64,000 nucleotides of DNA from an uncultured Tenacibaculum sp. (lineage in GTDB: Bacteria; Bacteroidota; Bacteroidia; Flavobacteriales; Flavobacteriaceae). Within the stretch, counting starts at the first letter, position 1; the number at the start of each line of letters is the position of its first letter. The notes under the pieces were generated by a model, which saw nothing but the letters and a program-made list of their open reading frames with translations, did no database searches and had not been told where the DNA came from. Position numbers and translations under genes: made by a program. Where the stretch lies: assembly GCF_947495995.1 (NCBI RefSeq), contig NZ_CANMAX010000003.1:124001-188000 (forward strand), in the 5' to 3' direction. Shown piece by piece: positions 62,069 to 64,000 of the stretch.

Positions 62069-62281
62069 ATGAAATTAAGAATGGAAAATTTAAAACAGTT
62101 CGCAATTACTAAAAAGAAAGCGCAAGAAATTAAAGGAGGCGATCCATTAGATCGATATGCGTGTTCACACTCATCTTCTTCTGAGGTTTCTTTCCATAAT
62201 GGATATGAAGCGGCTCAGTTAATGAATTTAGGTGTAAGTTGTATTAATCTTACAGTATTATCTAAATTAAGAATTTACTAA
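62069..62281 (+). CDS. Small double-glycine leader peptide (possible natural-product or secreted peptide precursor)
   Basis: A 70-residue peptide with a helical basic leader MKLRMENLKQFAITKKKAQE and an IKGG motif (Gly23-Gly24), the form cut by C39 peptidase/ABC exporters, followed by a 46-residue core with only two Cys (Cys32, Cys58) and a Ser-rich loop (CSHSSSSE). Bacteroidota have many such GG-leader precursors. ATG starts at 62069 or 62081 are possible. No C39 transporter, radical SAM or lanthipeptide enzyme is adjacent; the gene sits between apbE and a convergent methyltransferase gene. Confidence 0.6.
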   Translation: MKLRMENLKQFAITKKKAQEIKGGDPLDRYACSHSSSSEVSFHNGYEAAQLMNLGVSCINLTVLSKLRIY

Positions 62282-62295
62282 ACAAATAGTTTTAA

Positions 62296-63066
62296 TTAGA
62301 TCTTATAACATAAAGGTAAAATTTCACCTTTAGCTAAAGCATATCGCTCCACTAATTCTGGGGCGATTTGTTTTGTGTAATCTACTTCTTTTACTTCAAA
62401 ACCAATACTTCTTAGTTTATCAAAATAATCACGTCCATAAACTCTAACATGATCGTATTGGCCGAAGATCTTAGCTCTTTCTTTAGGGTCAGTAATTGAG
62501 TCATCTTCAAAAGTTGTCGATCTATTTAAATCTTGTGGAATCTGAAAAATACCAAAACCACCAGGTTTTAAAACTCGATACAATTCTTGCATGGCTTTTG
62601 TATCGTCAGGAATATGTTCTAACACATGATTACAAAAAATGATGTCAAAAGAAGCATCTTCAAAAGGTAAGTCACAAATATCTGCTTTAACATCAGCGAT
62701 TGGTGATTCTAAATCCGAAGTTAAATAATCTAAATTATCCTGTTGTCTAAAGCGATCTAAAAAACATTGTTCCGGAGCAATATGTAATAACTTTCTTTTC
62801 TCTTTTGAAGAAAAAAAGTCTGTTTCTTGCTGAAGATATAACCAAAGTAATCGATGTCTTTCTAGCGATAGTGTTGAAGGTGATAATACATTTTCTCTTT
62901 GTACTTCATATCCATAAGGAAGCATTTTTTTAAATGATTTCCCGTCAATAGGATCTGTGAACCGATCACCCTTTAACCACCACGAAATAAATGGGCGAAC
63001 TAAATAGCTAGCCTTTATCAAAATTGGTCTTGGAATTGTATTTAAAACTGTCTTAAAAAGCGACAC
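62296..63066 (-). CDS. Class I SAM-dependent methyltransferase
   Basis: A 256-residue methyltransferase with the nucleotide-binding region LHIAPEQCF (motif I is atypical, lacking the usual GxGxG), an acidic end of strand 2 (TSDLES), ADICDLPFEDASFDIIFCNHVLEHIPD (recognised in parts) and LKPGGFGIFQIP. It belongs to the Methyltransf_11 type. Substrate not identifiable. It follows map by 6 bases and is probably in the same transcript. Confidence 0.87.
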   Translation of the reverse strand: MSLFKTVLNTIPRPILIKASYLVRPFISWWLKGDRFTDPIDGKSFKKMLPYGYEVQRENVLSPSTLSLERHRLLWLYLQQETDFFSSKEKRKLLHIAPEQCFLDRFRQQDNLDYLTSDLESPIADVKADICDLPFEDASFDIIFCNHVLEHIPDDTKAMQELYRVLKPGGFGIFQIPQDLNRSTTFEDDSITDPKERAKIFGQYDHVRVYGRDYFDKLRSIGFEVKEVDYTKQIAPELVERYALAKGEILPLCYKI

Positions 63067-63072
63067 TAGATA

Positions 63073-63891
63073 TTATAAAACTAAAGGTTGTTGTCTAAAT
63101 TCATCTTCTTCATTACTCTCAATTCCTAAAGCTTCATAGATGTATTGGAATGTCGAAAGTAATTCTGGTTTACCATCAATAAGCGCTACATCATGTTCGA
63201 AATGAGCAGATGGTTTGTTATCTAAAGTTGTTACAGTCCAACCATCTTTATGGAATTTAATTTTGTGCGTTCCCATATTTGTCATAGGTTCAATAGCAAG
63301 TGCCATTCCTTCAACAAATTTCTTTCCACGTCCTCTTCTTCCGTAGTTTGGCATTTCAGGATCTTCGTGCATTTTTCTACCAATTCCATGTCCAACTAAT
63401 TCTCTTACTACACCATAACCGTGCTTTTCAGTAAATTGCTGGATAGCATAACCAACATCACCAACTCTATTTCCAGCTTTGAATTCACGAATTCCAACAT
63501 ATAAACTCTCTTTGGTTACATCAAGTAGTTTTTTAGTTTCAGGATCAATCTCACCTACAGCAAAGGTGTAAGCATGATCTCCGTAAAATTCATTTTTTAA
63601 AGCACCACAGTCGATAGAAATAATATCTCCTTCAACTAATGGAGTATTGTTAGGAATACCATGTACTACTTGAGTATTCGGACTCATACATAGTGTGTTC
63701 GGAAAATCATATAACCCTAAAAAAGCAGGAATTGCACCTTGCTCTCTAATAAATTCTTCAGCAAGCTTATCTAAATATAAAGTAGTAACTCCAGGTTTTA
63801 CTTCTTTAGCTAACATTCCTAAAGTTCTAGAAACTACTAAAGCACTTTCGCGCATTAACTCTATTTCTTCTCTGTTTTTCGGTATAATCAT
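63073..63891 (-). CDS. map: Type I methionine aminopeptidase
   Basis: Removes N-terminal methionine from nascent proteins. The 272-residue protein has the metal-binding Asp residues in SIDCGALKNEFYGDHAYTF, the His in GHGIGRKMHEDP and Glu in LAIEPMTN, all of the pita-bread fold. The substrate-pocket His of VVHGIPN is also present. The short C-terminal extension is normal. Followed by the methyltransferase gene. Confidence 0.97.
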   Translation of the reverse strand: MIIPKNREEIELMRESALVVSRTLGMLAKEVKPGVTTLYLDKLAEEFIREQGAIPAFLGLYDFPNTLCMSPNTQVVHGIPNNTPLVEGDIISIDCGALKNEFYGDHAYTFAVGEIDPETKKLLDVTKESLYVGIREFKAGNRVGDVGYAIQQFTEKHGYGVVRELVGHGIGRKMHEDPEMPNYGRRGRGKKFVEGMALAIEPMTNMGTHKIKFHKDGWTVTTLDNKPSAHFEHDVALIDGKPELLSTFQYIYEALGIESNEEDEFRQQPLVL

Positions 63892-63913
63892 TTCCTGTGG
63901 AATAAATAAAGTG

Positions 63914-63921
63914 CAAATATA
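63914..63921 (-). promoter_or_regulatory. -7 element of map
   Basis: Minus-strand TATATTTG fits TAnnTTTG, 22 bases before the map ATG. No TTG at the preferred distance. Confidence 0.5.
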
Positions 63922-64000
63922 CTGGATTCATCGAAACATTTAGTGTTTAAATTCTGTATGATAGATTTACACTGAATTTGTCTGTTTTATTGTTTTTTAC

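Overview
The window is a chromosomal segment of an AT-rich member of the Bacteroidota, most likely a (marine) Flavobacteriaceae. Supporting signs are three very large secreted proteins with C-terminal type IX secretion (T9SS) sorting domains, carboxypeptidase-regulatory/beta-barrel outer-membrane proteins, DUF3098, DUF5777 and DUF5916 families, Bacteroidota-style gene orders (ftsX-DUF3098-uppP-truB; exbB-orf-exbD-exbD; rplM-rpsI-rpsB-tsf), and promoters of the Bacteroidota type (TTG, about 19 bases, TAnnTTTG), seen cleanly before lepA, asnS, rplM and the DUF5916 gene. I see no rRNA, tRNA, CRISPR array, insertion sequence, integrase or prophage. Genus is not decidable from the sequence.

Layout. 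1-2.4 kb: cell-envelope/tRNA operon ftsX-DUF3098-uppP-truB (truB cut by the window edge). 2.5-5.9 kb: an Asp/Asn-repeat lipoprotein, methylmalonyl-CoA epimerase, and a three-gene cytoplasmic cassette built around a DUF2589 protein of unknown function. 6.3-9.8 kb: two paralogous small lipoproteins, a membrane protein and a NarL-type two-component pair with overlapping or closely spaced genes. 9.9-12.8 kb: rbfA, a LolC/E-like permease and dusB. 12.9-15.2 kb: an overlapping three-gene operon of a divergent Lgt-like membrane protein, a radical SAM enzyme resembling the MJ0619/tetraether-lipid-synthase family and a two-helix membrane peptide. 15.3-18.5 kb: an oxidoreductase and a cytochrome-like lipoprotein/YceI/OB-fold/DUF5777 operon. 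18.9-21.5 kb: lepA and a BI-1 family protein. 21.5-30.8 kb: a tricorn-like protease and a five-gene LytTR two-component operon with an outer-membrane barrel, a CPBP protease and an internally duplicated membrane protein; a 21-bp-phased direct repeat upstream looks like its operator. 31.4-36.8 kb: two T9SS cargo proteins (a metalloprotease and a beta-propeller/discoidin protein). 36.8-42.5 kb: a zinc peptidase, asparaginase, and an ExbB/ExbD energy-transduction operon followed by a porin-like protein. 42.5-50.4 kb: PAP2-like protein, rpoN, asnS, an RND/MMPL permease, frr and pyrH. 50.8-54.1 kb: a T9SS beta-helix protein lying between pyrH and tsf. 54.2-57 kb: tsf, rpsB, rpsI, rplM. 57.2-63.9 kb: a DUF5916 barrel, OmpA-like lipoprotein, ApbE, a small double-glycine leader peptide, a methyltransferase and methionine aminopeptidase.

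Most of the segment is housekeeping. The parts with least prior explanation are the DUF2589 cassette, the Lgt-like/radical SAM/small-membrane-protein operon, the lipoprotein-fronted NarL system, the LytTR operon with its candidate operator, a tandem-hairpin candidate small RNA near 46.3 kb, and the orphan GG-leader peptide. All functional statements rest on reading motifs by eye; no database search was run.
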